A DNA stretch of 64,000 bases, from positions 3,299,501 through 3,363,500 of the forward strand of contig NW_027464588.1 in the NCBI RefSeq assembly GCF_043290135.1, in the 5' to 3' direction. This document shows, in pieces, positions 53,278 to 63,676 of this stretch (within the stretch, counting starts at the first letter, position 1; the number at the start of each line of letters is the position of its first letter). The notes under the pieces were generated by a model. It was not told where the DNA came from. It searched no databases and worked only from the letters and a program-made list of their open reading frames with translations. This DNA comes from Rhipicephalus microplus (taxonomy: Eukaryota; Arthropoda; Arachnida; Ixodida; Ixodidae). Made by a program: the position numbers and the translations under genes.

Positions 53278-56187
53278 ATGAGTGAGCAAGAGCTTATAAC
53301 GCTAGCGGAACGCATGGGGCTTCAAGGAGCCGAGCTAAAGACGTGGGTAGACGCGCGGTTAGAGCGGGCTCATGAGGAATCTGTGCAAGCGCGTGAAGAG
53401 CGTTCCGCGGAAAGGCAGGCGGCGAAGAAACGTTTGGAGATAGAAGAGAGAATTCTTCAACTGCGAATTCGACTAGCTGAGGTTGAAGGTAGCCGAGAGC
53501 CAACAGCGCGGGACCGCGAACCTGAGAGGAGTCAAAGCCGCCCGTGCTTGATCAATCCTCACAACCTGATTCCAGTGTTTGACGAGGGGCGTGACGATCT
53601 CGATGCGTATCTCAAGAGGTTCGAACGCGTAGCAGTTGGTCAAGAGTGGCCTGAGGAGAAGTGGGCGACAGCGCTTAGTTTATGCCTCAGTGGGGAAGCA
53701 TTGAAAGTCTTCGGTCGTCTGTCGCCAGAAGACTCAATGGATTACCAGAGTACGAAAATGGCCTTGCTCCAGAGGTTTTGTTTCACAGCCGAAGGCTATC
53801 GCGAAAAGTTTCGGCAAAGCAAGCCTGAAGACGGCGAAACTGGTAAACAGTACGCCACGAGATTACAGAGTTACTTCGATAGATGGCTGGAAATGTCGGA
53901 AACGGACGAGGACTTTGCATCCGTGCGCAACCTCATTGTAGCTGAGCAGTTTCTGAATAACTGCCACGATCGCCTGGCACTTTTTCTAAGGGAGAAGAAA
54001 TGCAGGACGGTAAAAGAAATGGCAGAAGCAGCTGATACCTTCTTGGAAGCCCAGCGGCAAACAAACTTGTTGGTATTTCGTACCAAGTCTGCAAACAACA
54101 TTCCCAAGGAGCAAGAAGGATTTACTTATACCCAGCCTCCTCTTAGATGTTTCGTCTGTGATCGACCCGGCCACAGAGCATCTGATTGCCGCACGAAACC
54201 CCAACGAGTCTTCTGTGGGCACTGTCGGAAGCCCGGCCACGATGCAAGAGCATGCCCAAGCAACGGCGGGTCAAAGAAAATGACATCTTGCATCGTGTCT
54301 ACTGACCAGAAGTCCGAGACGCCCCGATGTGCCTATGATTCATCACAAGATGAATATGTTGCTAGTGCACTCCGAACGCGCACCGCAACAGCTACACGAA
54401 ACTTGCCGGTGTTACAGGGAGAAGTGTTTGGACATACTGTATCAGTCTTGAGGGATACTGGAAGCAACACCCTGGTCGTGCGACGTTCCCTCGTTCCCGA
54501 TGATGCGCTGACGGGTACTACCGCCACTATTTTATTGGCCGATGGTAGTTGCATCGAGGTACCGGAAGCAGAAGTACGGATTCTATCGCCCTATTTCACC
54601 GGAAATGCGATAGTCAAATGCATGACGTCGCCACTTTACGATGTCATCGTAGGAAATGTTCCCGGCGCCCGTGACGCTAATGACCCCGACTCAACGTGGA
54701 AGGAGTCAGTGAGCCTGAAGTCGGAAACTAATCAGGCATTGAATTCTGAAGAGAAATCCAAGGATGGATGCGGGACGAATAGCACAGTCATGGTTGGTGT
54801 TTCAAGCAAAGGACATCGCCGGAAGCTCACGACTGCTAAATTTGGAAACTTAGAGGTGACACAGGAGTCATTTCGCCAAAAACAAGAGGAAGACCGGTCG
54901 CTGGATGTTTGTAGGGCGAAAGTCGACACCCTCATCCGCGGCAAAGGAGCCACATACCACTCATTTATGTTCGAGAAAGGAATCTTGTACCACGTTTACC
55001 ACTTGACTCCGGGTAAATCAGTTCAACAAGCGGTGGTTCCAAAGGCGTTGCGTGTCCATGTGTTGCACTTGGCACATGAATCACCGATATCTGGTCACCA
55101 GGGTATCAAGAAGACGAAGGACCGAGTTTTGGAGTCGTTTTATTGGCCCGGTGTACAGGAGGAGGTACGAAGATTCGTAAAATCATGCGACGCATGCCAA
55201 AGGACATATCCCAAAGGCAAAGTAGGCAAGGCGCCTCTTGGACGAATGCCTTTGATTGACACGCCATTCGAACGTGTGGCCGTTGATATCATTGGACCTC
55301 TGACGCCGATTTCAAAGAAGGGTAATCGGTACATTCTTACCCTTGTGGATTTCGCCACTCGGTACCCGGACGCGGTGGCTTTGCCCGCAATTGATTCGGC
55401 AACAGTAGCAGATGGACTACTAGAGATGTTCTCTCGAATAGGATTTCCACGGGAGATCTTCTGTGATCAAGCATCCTGCTTCACGTCAGGCCTGATGGAA
55501 GAGGTGAATGCTCTGCTTGCTATTCGACATTTGGGCTCGACGCCTTACCACCCGATATGCAATGGCTTGGTCGAAAGGTTCAACGGCACTTTGAAACAGA
55601 TGTTGCGCAAGTTGTGCCAAGAGAAGCCGAAGTCATGGGACCGATTTCTTGCGCCTCTGTTATTCGCCTATCGAGAAGTACCTCAGGCCAGTATGGGCTT
55701 CTCGCCGTTTGAACTGATCTACGGCCGGCACGTCCGAGGACCCCTGGATATACTGAAGGAACTCTGGACAGGGGAAGACCTAGAGGAAGATATCAAGACT
55801 ACTTACGGATACGTGCTTGATCTGAGAGAACGTCTTGAACGCACCTTGAAGCTGGCTCAAGAGAATCTCTCCCGAGCTCAACACTCGCAAAAGAAGTATT
55901 ATGACCGAACCTCCAAAACCCGACAGCTCAAAGTTGGTGACCGGGCTCTTATATTGCTCCCAACCAGGGAAAACAAGCTTCTTATGCACTGGAAGGGGCC
56001 ATTTCCGGTTACAGGAAAAAAGAATGACCACGACTATTGGTTGGACCTTGGGCACACCACGAAAATGTTTCACATAAACATGCTCAAGCGCTACGAAGAA
56101 CGTCAACCAGAAGTCACTAGCCAAGCATTTGAACAGCCGGATCTTGCGCTGGAGTCTCGCATTGCAAGAGTACACCTTTCGCGTTGA
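53278..56187 (+). CDS. Element B Gag - protease - integrase polyprotein (intact frame)
   Basis: A 969-codon frame from ATG at 53278 (an in-frame TTG further upstream is not a plausible start). Residues 1-80 are a coiled, Glu/Arg-rich region; 90-285 Gag capsid with LDAYLKRFERVAVGQEWPEE. About 290-325 are two CCHC knuckles, CFVCDRPGHRASDC and CGHCRKPGHDARAC. Protease has DTGSNTLVV at about 393. Integrase: HHCC zinc finger at about 594-640, the DDE residues in AVDIIGPL (668), FCDQASCF (729) and LVERFNGTL (765) with the D-35-E spacing, then HWKGPFPV (about 906). There is no RT between protease and integrase, in line with the order of element A. The frame ends shortly after integrase at the deletion junction. 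Confidence 0.95.
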   Translation: MSEQELITLAERMGLQGAELKTWVDARLERAHEESVQAREERSAERQAAKKRLEIEERILQLRIRLAEVEGSREPTARDREPERSQSRPCLINPHNLIPVFDEGRDDLDAYLKRFERVAVGQEWPEEKWATALSLCLSGEALKVFGRLSPEDSMDYQSTKMALLQRFCFTAEGYREKFRQSKPEDGETGKQYATRLQSYFDRWLEMSETDEDFASVRNLIVAEQFLNNCHDRLALFLREKKCRTVKEMAEAADTFLEAQRQTNLLVFRTKSANNIPKEQEGFTYTQPPLRCFVCDRPGHRASDCRTKPQRVFCGHCRKPGHDARACPSNGGSKKMTSCIVSTDQKSETPRCAYDSSQDEYVASALRTRTATATRNLPVLQGEVFGHTVSVLRDTGSNTLVVRRSLVPDDALTGTTATILLADGSCIEVPEAEVRILSPYFTGNAIVKCMTSPLYDVIVGNVPGARDANDPDSTWKESVSLKSETNQALNSEEKSKDGCGTNSTVMVGVSSKGHRRKLTTAKFGNLEVTQESFRQKQEEDRSLDVCRAKVDTLIRGKGATYHSFMFEKGILYHVYHLTPGKSVQQAVVPKALRVHVLHLAHESPISGHQGIKKTKDRVLESFYWPGVQEEVRRFVKSCDACQRTYPKGKVGKAPLGRMPLIDTPFERVAVDIIGPLTPISKKGNRYILTLVDFATRYPDAVALPAIDSATVADGLLEMFSRIGFPREIFCDQASCFTSGLMEEVNALLAIRHLGSTPYHPICNGLVERFNGTLKQMLRKLCQEKPKSWDRFLAPLLFAYREVPQASMGFSPFELIYGRHVRGPLDILKELWTGEDLEEDIKTTYGYVLDLRERLERTLKLAQENLSRAQHSQKKYYDRTSKTRQLKVGDRALILLPTRENKLLMHWKGPFPVTGKKNDHDYWLDLGHTTKMFHINMLKRYEERQPEVTSQAFEQPDLALESRIARVHLSR

Positions 56188-56245
56188 GCATATCAAAGGA
56201 TCAGAGAACGTAGGTGCTGATTATATGAGCAGGCTACAGGTGTAG
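56150..56245 (+). pseudogene. RNase H C-terminal remnant in element B
   Basis: In the +1 frame relative to the polyprotein, overlapping its end, 31 codons read WSLALQEYTFRVEHIKG and NVGADYMSRLQV then TAG. This is the end of RNase H and matches the same block in element A (HFHLEHIHGVDNVGAVYMSR). RT and most of RNase H, about 1.5 kb by comparison with A, were deleted with the junction at about 56145-56150. Confidence 0.9.
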
Positions 56246-56401
56246 GTGCTAGCTATACAACATTAATGTAATAATGTACCATATGCCTAGGGACTCTCAC
56301 ATACAGACTATTCTCTTGGTGCAACAGTTCTGTACATTTGTTTGTCGTAAGTCTTGTCTCCCGCGCACTTTGGACAGTTTTTTGTTGAAAAAAAAACTTT
56401 T

Positions 56402-56412
56402 GAAAGGGGGGA
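56402..56412 (+). promoter_or_regulatory. Polypurine tract of element B
   Basis: GAAAGGGGGGA lies 4 bp before the 3' LTR, the expected place for plus-strand priming. Confidence 0.8.
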
Positions 56413-56416
56413 CTTT

Positions 56417-57134
56417 TGTCATGATATGCGCGGTAGGTTCATCTGGTGCGCGATGTTTGTGAGTTTGTGCTGTGCCGTACGCCGACGAAGATGACGATGA
56501 GACAAGGAAAAGGCGGAATCGTGTCGTCAAAGTCAAGCCAAGCCATGGGGAGAGAGAAGAGGAAGAGGACGACGGGGCGTTCGAGAAGAAGGATCCGAAC
56601 GAAACAGTGGCAGGCTGAAGCGCTCGTCGGGTCGTGGTCCCGAAGCCTACCTGTGCCTGTGGTCCGCACGAGCCTGGCTCCCTTCTACCGTGTGATCCAG
56701 CAGCCGGCGCCGGTCCGTTGTACTCGGATCCGGGCGTATTCCAGACCTGGGCCTACTATTGGCTGTCCGGGACGTGCTTGCCACACATCGACTCTGCCTC
56801 ACGCTCCGCTCCGACCATGCCTGAGTCATCGCTGATGTCGGCGTAAGACGCAACGCAACGCATCGACTCATCTGCCTTCGACGTCACACGGTGAAGTGTT
56901 TCAAAACTTGTGTAGTGCAGTGGGGGACTACGCTAAGCGTCAGACCTTGTCTTTCGAGAACGTATGTCGTGCTCGTACCTAAGGCAGTTCTTCGCTGTTG
57001 CCATGTAACACGCCAAGCTTCATTATCGTTTTTTTTGTGGCATTAAAGCCTTATAACTCAAGTTGCAAATGTCTTCGTCAGTCTCGACAACGATTATTTA
57101 AGTTGCCGTGATTACCCGAACCTTATCCCTCACA
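56417..57134 (+). repeat. 3' LTR of element B
   Basis: Matches 52505-53221 with about four substitutions (for example near 56553 and 57116) and one extra T in a T run. Followed by the target duplication GTCAT. Confidence 0.95.
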
Positions 57135-57139
57135 GTCAT

Positions 57140-57250
57140 ACACTTAACGAGTACTTCCCCAGTAAACAATGTACATTGCAACAGGCTTTTTGCCTCTGGA
57201 AGGTACCACACAGTGCGGTCTAGTAAGTACACTGGACTCGTCGTTCCCGT
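57140..57250 (-). pseudogene. Element A protease middle
   Basis: The minus strand reads TGTTSPVYLLDRTVWYLPEA and LFTGEVLVKCMT, which align with LTGTTATILLADGSCIEVPE and YFTGNAIVKCMT of element B protease. It is bounded by the target duplication of element B on the left and the LTR of element C on the right. Confidence 0.8.
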
Positions 57251-57421
57251 TGAAACACAGTTTATTGGCGTTAGTAGTACTTGCACAGCCGGCATATTGA
57301 TGCGGAAAGCGGGCGGCAGCAACCGACGCAGAAATCACAGCGCTTGGGGGAACAGCTCGCGCTCGGCTTCTCTCGCTAAAGGCATGACCCACTGCGGCAC
57401 ATAATATTCTTCCTCTCTACA
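57251..57421 (-). repeat. 3' LTR of element C
   Basis: On the minus strand it runs from TGTAGAGAGGAAGAATATT to GTGTTTCA, aligning with 62215-62383 at clear but imperfect identity. Contains CGCCAATAAAC near its end, a polyadenylation-type signal. Confidence 0.75.
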
Positions 57422-57479
57422 ATACCCCGGTGACGAAGACTAGTCATCCTTGCAAGTCAAAGTGACGAGAGTAGGGGTG

Positions 57480-58445
57480 GGTCGTGATAGAGCTTGAGAC
57501 GACTCACGTGGACTGTCTCACGACTAAGGTATCGTCTGTCTGTAGATGGCGTGACCAGCTCGATCACGTACGTGACAGGAGATCAATATTCGACGACGCG
57601 ATAAGGACTGTGAAACTTGGGGGCGAACTTAGAGGACAGACCTGGGGAGAGGAAGGGCAGTCGGAGCCAGACGAGCGAGCCCACGGAAAAAGTCTCGACT
57701 TGCTCGTCGCCGTCGTGGCGGTCTTTTCCGAGTGCTTGCTTGTCCGAGGTGAATGATCAGGCCAACTGACAAAACTCTTCAGCGTGGTGCACAATTTCAG
57801 AAAGAGGGTTCAAGTCTGAGACGTTGGGACGATACGGCATAATGGTGTCAAGTGTGGAGCATGGCTCGCGCCCATATAGAAGACAGAAAGGCGGTAAGTC
57901 CGTGGTTGACTGCGTCGCGGTGTTGTACGCATAGGTCACAAATGGTAGAATGACATCCCAGTTCGATTGGTCGGAATATATATACATGGCGAGCATGTCT
58001 CTCAGCGTTCGGTTGAAGCGCTCAGTTAGACCATTGGTTTGCGGGTGGTAGGCTGTAGAGGTGCGGTGCACCGTGTGGCATGCCCGAAGGAGTTGTGTTA
58101 TAACTTGGGATAAAAAGACACGCCCTTGATCACTCAGTAGCTCACGTGGTGCACCGTGACGCAGTACGAAGCGTCGCAAAACAAAATTGGCTACGTCCTG
58201 TGCACCAGTCGTAGGTAGTGGAGCTGTTTCACCACACCTCGTCAGATGGTCGACGGCGACAATGATCCATCGATTTCCGGCGGCAGTGTAAGGAAGGGGA
58301 CCATATAGATTGATTCCAACGCGGTCGAAAGGGCACACCGGACACGGCAGAGGCTGTAATAATCCGGGTGAATGGGCTGCTGTCTTTCGTCGTTGGCATA
58401 ATGAACAGGACCGAATGTGTTTTTGTACAAAAGTGTACATACCAC
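57480..58445 (-). pseudogene. Element C integrase
   Basis: A 227-codon open piece (57757-58440) holds SCSLCQRRKTAAHSPGLLQP (zinc-finger end), FDRVGINLYGPLPYTAAGNR (Asn in place of the first catalytic Asp), LLSDQGRVFLSQV (second Asp), YHPQTNGLTERFNRTL (Glu) and FVTYAYNTATQSTT with FCLLYGREP. The C-terminal domain continues in another frame toward 57480. The first catalytic residue change and frameshifts make it inactive. Confidence 0.75.
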
Positions 58446-58563
58446 GCCAGTAGTAACGCTGGCGGATCCGCTATGTTTTTAACACACCAGCGTGAGCATG
58501 TTGTGGGTCGGCATGAAAATACGCACAGACATCAGATCGCATGTGGCGTGGTATGAACGAGAG

Positions 58564-59340
58564 CTATTTACGACCATCCACGTGGTAGTTTCTGTGGTAT
58601 AGTTGTGCGCCCCGTATCGGGAAATGGTTGGCTTGGCGGCGAAGAGCGCGTGGATACGCAGACGTTGAAGAGCCGGAACGAATGTTAAGGAGATATGTTA
58701 TCCATGGGTCTTTCCGCTCTTCAGACGACATGCTTGAGTCGGAAATGGGAGCGATGGAGGAGTTGGCGTCCGAATGCAGGTCTGCGCTGGATCTCACTGG
58801 TGATCGTGAGAGGGCGTCCGCATTAGAGTGTTTTCGTCCTGAGCGGTAGAAGACACGAATGTCGAATGCTTGTAGGTGAAGAGCCCAACGTCCAAGGCAA
58901 CCTAAAGGATCTTTTAGTGACGCCAACCAACAAAGTGCGAGGTGATCTGTCCCAACTTCGAAACTCTGTCGTACAGGTAAGGACAAAACTCGCTTAACGC
59001 CCAAACAATTGCGAGGCATTCTTTTTCAGTTACTGAGTTGTTCATTTACACTTTCCCGAGTGCGTGGCTAGCATATGCGACGACGTATTCCGCAATACTG
59101 GGCTTTCGTTGCGCGAGTACTGCTTCCAGATCAACGCCACTGGCATCTGTGTAAAAATATTTGCTGGACCGCTCAGTAGTTGCATAAGTGGGGCTATTAT
59201 TGACGCAAAGTTGTGGACGAAACGGCGAAAATACGAGCACAAGCCGATGAAGCTCCCAAGTTCTTTGAGTCAAGTCGGCTTCAGAAAGTCGGAAACGGCT
59301 CGAAATTTGTCCGAGTCGGGGCAAATTTCATCCTTTGACA
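58564..59340 (-). pseudogene. Element C RNase H and integrase N-terminus
   Basis: Blocks in order: [16 protein letters not shown] and [12 protein letters not shown] (59046-59324), then after a shift [57 protein letters not shown] region up to GAQLYHRNYHVDGRK leads into the integrase zinc finger. Confidence 0.7.
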
Positions 59341-60199
59341 CAACGTAACCAAGTATAGTTAGTTGGCAAGCCCCAAAGCGGCACATTTTTAGGTTAAGCT
59401 GGAGGTTTGCCTTATTAAGACGTTGAGGACTTGTGCGCAGATGGTGGACGTGGGTAGGAAAATCAGGAGGGAATACGACAACATCAAGTTAACATAAGCA
59501 AATCTGCCACTTAAGGCCGCGTAAAATGCTGTCCATCATTCATTCAAAGATTGCAGGTGCATTGCACAGACCAAATGGCATAACCATTAATTCGTATAGG
59601 CCATCCGGCGTAACGAACGCTGTTTTGAAACGGTCAGACTCTGCCATCGGAACCTGCCAGTAACCTGAACGTAAGTCCAGCGAAGAAAAGAATTCGGCAC
59701 CTCGTAGGCAATCGATAGCGTCGTCGATGCGGGGAAGAGATTATACATCTTTCCGTGTAATTTTGTTCAGTCACCAGTAGTCGACACAAAATGTAATCGA
59801 ACCGTTGTTTTTCTTCACTAGCACAACAGGTGAAGACCAGGGCCTAGAAGATGGTTTGATGACACCATGCTGAAGCATATCGTCCACCTGCTCTGCAATT
59901 ACACTTAGTTCCTTGGGTGAAACGCAGTAGGGACGTTGCCGCAAAGGAGAGTGCGTTCCACTGTAGATTGTGTGAGCGACGGTGTTTGACTCAGTGTCTT
60001 TTGAGGAAGGTGAAATGAATCTCAGAATTCATGCAGAAGGGTTATTAGCTGGTCCAGTTGATCCGGAAGAAGCTTGCTGGCGAAGGAACGATTGAAGATA
60101 TCCGAGGAGTAGTCATCCCGCGTAAAAAGAGGAGTAACAGCGTTAAGTTGAAAATGCTGGCCAGGGTCATGGGACTCACTAGGCACAATAACGTTATCA
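59341..60199 (-). pseudogene. Element C reverse transcriptase
   Basis: Decayed RT: ITFCVDYW near 59790, [20 protein letters not shown] near 59680, [18 protein letters not shown] near 59580, and a degraded VVVFP block after the expected catalytic DD near 59480. Several stops are present. Confidence 0.65.
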
Positions 60200-61098
60200 T
60201 CAACAGGATGAACATAGCCCAGTGCTTCGTGAGCACTTAAGGAGGAGGGTATGAGCTAGGATTGCACACATTCTGGAAGTATCTTGGTGAGGTGACAGAA
60301 CGGCGTACGGCAGAGACGTATTGTTGCGGCGACTGAAAACGTCAGGTGGGGAGAACACAACGGTAGAGCCGGACAATTTATTGCGATTGACGGGGACAAT
60401 GGTGGCACTAAGAGGAGGAACATCAACGTCGGAAGCAACAAGAAGCTTGCCAAAATGAGTGCGCACACTGCCGGTAGATGGCGCATCTGAAAACATGGAA
60501 AATTCTACCTGTGCGCGAGCGCAGTCAATTACGGCGTGGTGGTGCGACAAAAAATCCCACCCAAGTATTACGTCGTGGGAACAAGTGGTCAACACGAGAA
60601 ACTCGATGTGGTACAGGACGTCTTGAATGATTACTCTCGCAGTACATGCTCCGACTGGTCGGATTGGTTGCGCACTCGCGGTATTCAGCAATACGTCGGA
60701 AGGTGGCGTCGTTACTTTTCGTATCGAACGGCAGAGTTTTTCACTCATCACAGATACGGCGGCACCCGTGTCAACAAGCGGAAGAGTCCGTAGACCTTCA
60801 ACAAACACTTGCAGAACGTTTGTGGGAGACGGGTGCAGACTTGTGTAATGCGACGATTTCGCAGCTCGTGCCTCCGGATCTGTGGCAGTGAGTTTTCTCT
60901 CTTTACGGGGTTCGGTCAGTGACGCAGAGGGGACGGAGAGTGGTAGCGGCGTGGTGAAGATGAGCGACGGGGACCGAAGGATCGGTAGTCGGCAGCAGGG
61001 TGGTGGTTTACTTCGGTTGGTGACGGGTCGCGTTGTACTAATTGTCGGTCGCATTGACGTGGAAGTTCTAGTTGTGTGTTGTACGGGGTCGGTACAGA
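60200..61098 (-). pseudogene. Element C protease and linker
   Basis: An open stretch of 284 codons. The protease has LRTLPLVDTGAAVSVMSEKL (intact DTG) and CSHDVILGWDFLSHHHAVID (the ILG-type end). It is followed by the linker to RT. The frame with Gag is not continuous. This part is the best preserved of element C. Confidence 0.75.
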
Positions 61099-62147
61099 CT
61101 AGTCAGAGTACCTCGGAGCTGAAGCCGGGCTCGTTGCGAAGCGCCGGTGACAGAAGCGCGCCACGTGACCTGGATATTCGCATGCGTAATAGATCGGGCG
61201 ATTGTCAACTCTGCGCCAAGGGTTTCCGTTAGAGCTCTGTTGTGTTGCTGGAAATGGCGTCGTTGGTACTCGTACAGGCTGGGGATTTGGCCCAAGCGGA
61301 GGTCGTGGCGGAGTAGCAGTAACAGCAGCGAAAGTCAATGGCACAGTTACGGGTGCTGTCTGAGAGACGGCGGCAGTGCCTCAGAGACCTGCGCCTGCAT
61401 TACCTGCCTGATGGCGGGCGCGAGACGCTCAGAAGAGGGTTCTGTTCCTGGTAGATACGACAGGCCCGAAAGTTGTCGGGCCACGTCCTCGCGCACATAT
61501 CGTTTGATTTTTGACATGATTGTTCCGTGGTCTCCACCCAGGGTCAATGCCGCGCGAGTTTCATCGGCAGCCGCTGGCCGCCGTGTAATTACCCGTTGTT
61601 TGCGCAACTTCTCGAAGCTCTGACAAAGAGTCGCGAGTTGGGACACAGTACGTGGGTTCTTGGCCAGCAGCATCTGGAAGGCGTCATCGTTTATCCCCTT
61701 CAAAATGTGTTTTATCTTGTCTGCTTCGATTATTTAAGGGTCAAGGCGCTTGCACAAGTCGAGCACATCCTCGATGTAGCTTGTAAAGCCTCCCCCCTGA
61801 AGCTGTGCGCGTCCCCGTAGTCGCTGTTCGGCACGAAGCTTGCGTACCTCGGGGCGACCGAACACATCTCTAATGCGTAGCTTGAAGGCACCCCAAGTGG
61901 CGAATTCCGAGTGGTGGTTGTTAAAACAGAGACTAGCTACCTCTTTCAGGTACAAGGGTACATATCGCAGCATAGAAGGGTCGTCCCACTTGTTGTTTGC
62001 ACCTACCTTTTCAAATGTCGACAGCCAATCTTCTGCGTCTTGCTCATCGGTACCGCTGAAAAAAGGTCGATCGCGCACGGGTAGCGCAGTGGTCACGATG
62101 ACCATTTGAGGCTGGGTCATACCTTGCTGGTTGTTTTCTACAGCCAT
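61099..62147 (-). pseudogene. Element C Gag
   Basis: Starts at ATG 62147 (MAVENNQQGMTQP). Blocks: FSGTDEQDAEDWLSTFEKVG, VPLYLKEVASLCFNNH, then a TAA at about 61734, KGINDDAFQMLLAKNPRTVS and SQLATLCQSFEKLRKQRV, Arg-rich linker, and near 61180 YYACEYPGHVARFC, a zinc knuckle whose first Cys is Tyr. Resembles the Gag of element E. Confidence 0.7.
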
Positions 62148-62214
62148 TTGTGGGATGGCAGGTAGTATCCTGTCGCGGATTTCCAGGCTGAGTTACCCTG
62201 CACTTCCACCACTC

Positions 62215-62383
62215 TGAAATGCGGTTTATTGGCGTTAGTAGTAGTTGCACAGCAGGTCTATTGATGCGGAAAGCGGGCGGCATCAAGCGACGCAGAGATC
62301 ACAGTGCTCGGGGAAACAGCTCGGGCTCGGCTCCTCTCGCTAAAGGCGCGACCCACTGCGGCACATAATCTTCTTCCTGTACA
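62215..62383 (-). repeat. 5' LTR of element C
   Basis: On the minus strand it runs from TGTACAGGAAGAAGATTATG to CGCATTTCA, partner of 57251-57421. Directly inside, GAGTGGTGGAAGTGCAGGG includes a possible primer-binding site (TGGTGGAAG). Confidence 0.75.
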
Positions 62384-63610
62384 CAAGGATTGCCGCACGA
62401 CGACCATGCTTCAACAGGTGTCTCGAAGTACATGCGCTGATCTTTTCTCTAGGAACCCCTCCACAACAGGCACGTCAGCGACACCAACGTTCGCGGATCG
62501 TCGACTTGATGTGGCATTGACGATGGGTATTCCGCCGTCTTGGAGAACAATGTAGCCACTCTTATGCTGTTCAGGTGTTAAATCTTCGCGTTTTCCTGAC
62601 AGCATACATGACGCCTTGTCTTTGTAAAATTTTCCATCAGCGCATCTGTCACTGCTGTGTTCACTTTGTTCACATACTCCACATCCGCTGAAAGAATTCC
62701 TTTTTGTGCGGGACCAGCAGTAGGCTGCGCGATGGCCTGCCTTGTCACACAGGAAACAGCAACTTGCAGGCTTCTCCGTCTTCATCGCGGACTCTGGCTT
62801 GGACACCGAAGGTCCTGGATTCTTGGGAATTCGTTGTCTTCCTAATTGGTGAGCGCTTGTGCTTCCGTGAAGTTATCGGCAGCCTCGCACAGCGAACTCG
62901 GGGTTTCGCAACTTCTTTCCTAGAAAAAGGTTCTGAGTGCCGGAGAACAAGCCTTCATGAATTGCTCGCTTATCATCATGTCTCACAAGCTTGCAAAGCT
63001 TGTCTCAGTTTTTCCCACGTCAAGGCAACGGTCAAAGTAGCCGGATAGTCTGGCTGCATACTGCAGATCAGTCACATTTTCTTCGGGCTTCGCGTTTGAA
63101 ATTTTTTTCCAGGTGATCATAATTCAGCGCAGCTGTTAGATCTAACCAGCCTATGAATGTTAGCGCTGTCATGCATACGCAAAGCGAAAGAGCCCACTTT
63201 TCACGCGGCCACCCTTGACACGTTTCGACCCATTCAAATCGCTGCAGGTACGCATCGAGGTAGTCCCCAGCTTCATGGAAGGGCGGAATCAGTTTATGAG
63301 GACTGAAGACCTCTGTAATTCCACTGGCGCTCATGCTGGATCCTCTTTGATCGTCAGCCACCATTGGCTGTACCCCGCTTGCGCTCCGCTGAAGTCGAAG
63401 CTTCAGCACGAGCATCTTCAGCTCTTGTTCATGCACCTTATGCTGCTGCTCTAACAGCGTTTGCTGCCGTTCAGCGTTTTCTTTCGCAATCTCGTGCTTC
63501 TTAGCACGCTCATCTCGAGCTTTAACGCACTCTCGCTCAACCCACTCTTTGAGCTCCTCGTTTTCCAACCCTAAATGTCAGCCAAGTGCAATAAATTTCT
63601 GCCTGTCCAT
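62384..63610 (-). pseudogene. Element A Gag and protease start
   Basis: Starts at ATG 63610 (MDRQKFIALG, then a TGA after ten codons), followed by LENEELKEWVERECVKARDE, a Glu/Arg/Gln coiled region and HKLIPPFHEAGDYLDAYLQR, matching Gag of element B. Two zinc knuckles follow (CCFLCDKAGHRAAYC and CGVCEQSEHSSDRC, about 62670-62770). Next comes VPVVEGFLEKRSAHVLRDT with a one-base change in the catalytic DTG codons, and VVVRQSL, cut off by the LTR of element C. Confidence 0.8.
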
Positions 63611-63676
63611 GACAAAGGCTCTGTCTGAGTAATGGCTTTAGGTTTTCATAAGCCATTCTGGCAGAGACTTCCCAAA

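Larger units (their letters stand above)
52505..57134 (+). mobile_element. Element B: young Gmr1-type Ty3/gypsy lacking RT
   Basis: A 4630-bp element with 717/718-bp LTRs, terminal TG...CA, a primer-binding site, a polypurine tract and a perfect 5-bp target duplication GTCAT (52500-52504 and 57135-57139). By eye its LTRs differ at about four bases and one T-run length. It has one 969-codon frame for Gag, protease and integrase. RT and most of RNase H are missing, but the last 31 codons of RNase H remain after integrase, which shows the parental order PR-IN-RT-RH. It is inserted in the protease region of element A. Confidence 0.95.
57251..62383 (-). mobile_element. Element C: conventional Ty3/gypsy, decayed, inserted in element A
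   Basis: A 5.1-kb minus-strand element with short LTRs of ~170 bp. The order is gag - protease - RT - RNase H - integrase, the usual gypsy order, in contrast to A and B. All regions have stops or shifts. It interrupts the protease of element A a few codons after the catalytic site. No target duplication is visible, and about 18 bp of element A seem to be missing at the junction. Confidence 0.8.

Noticed and set aside
52505..57134. Element B as a copia (Ty1) element because integrase precedes RT
   Set aside because: Integrase carries a gypsy-type GPF domain and the RT of the sister element A reads like gypsy RT, so this is a gypsy-like element with altered order.
57251..62383. Element C as part of element A
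   Set aside because: It has its own LTRs, the normal RT-RH-IN order and different Gag, and it interrupts the protease frame of A.
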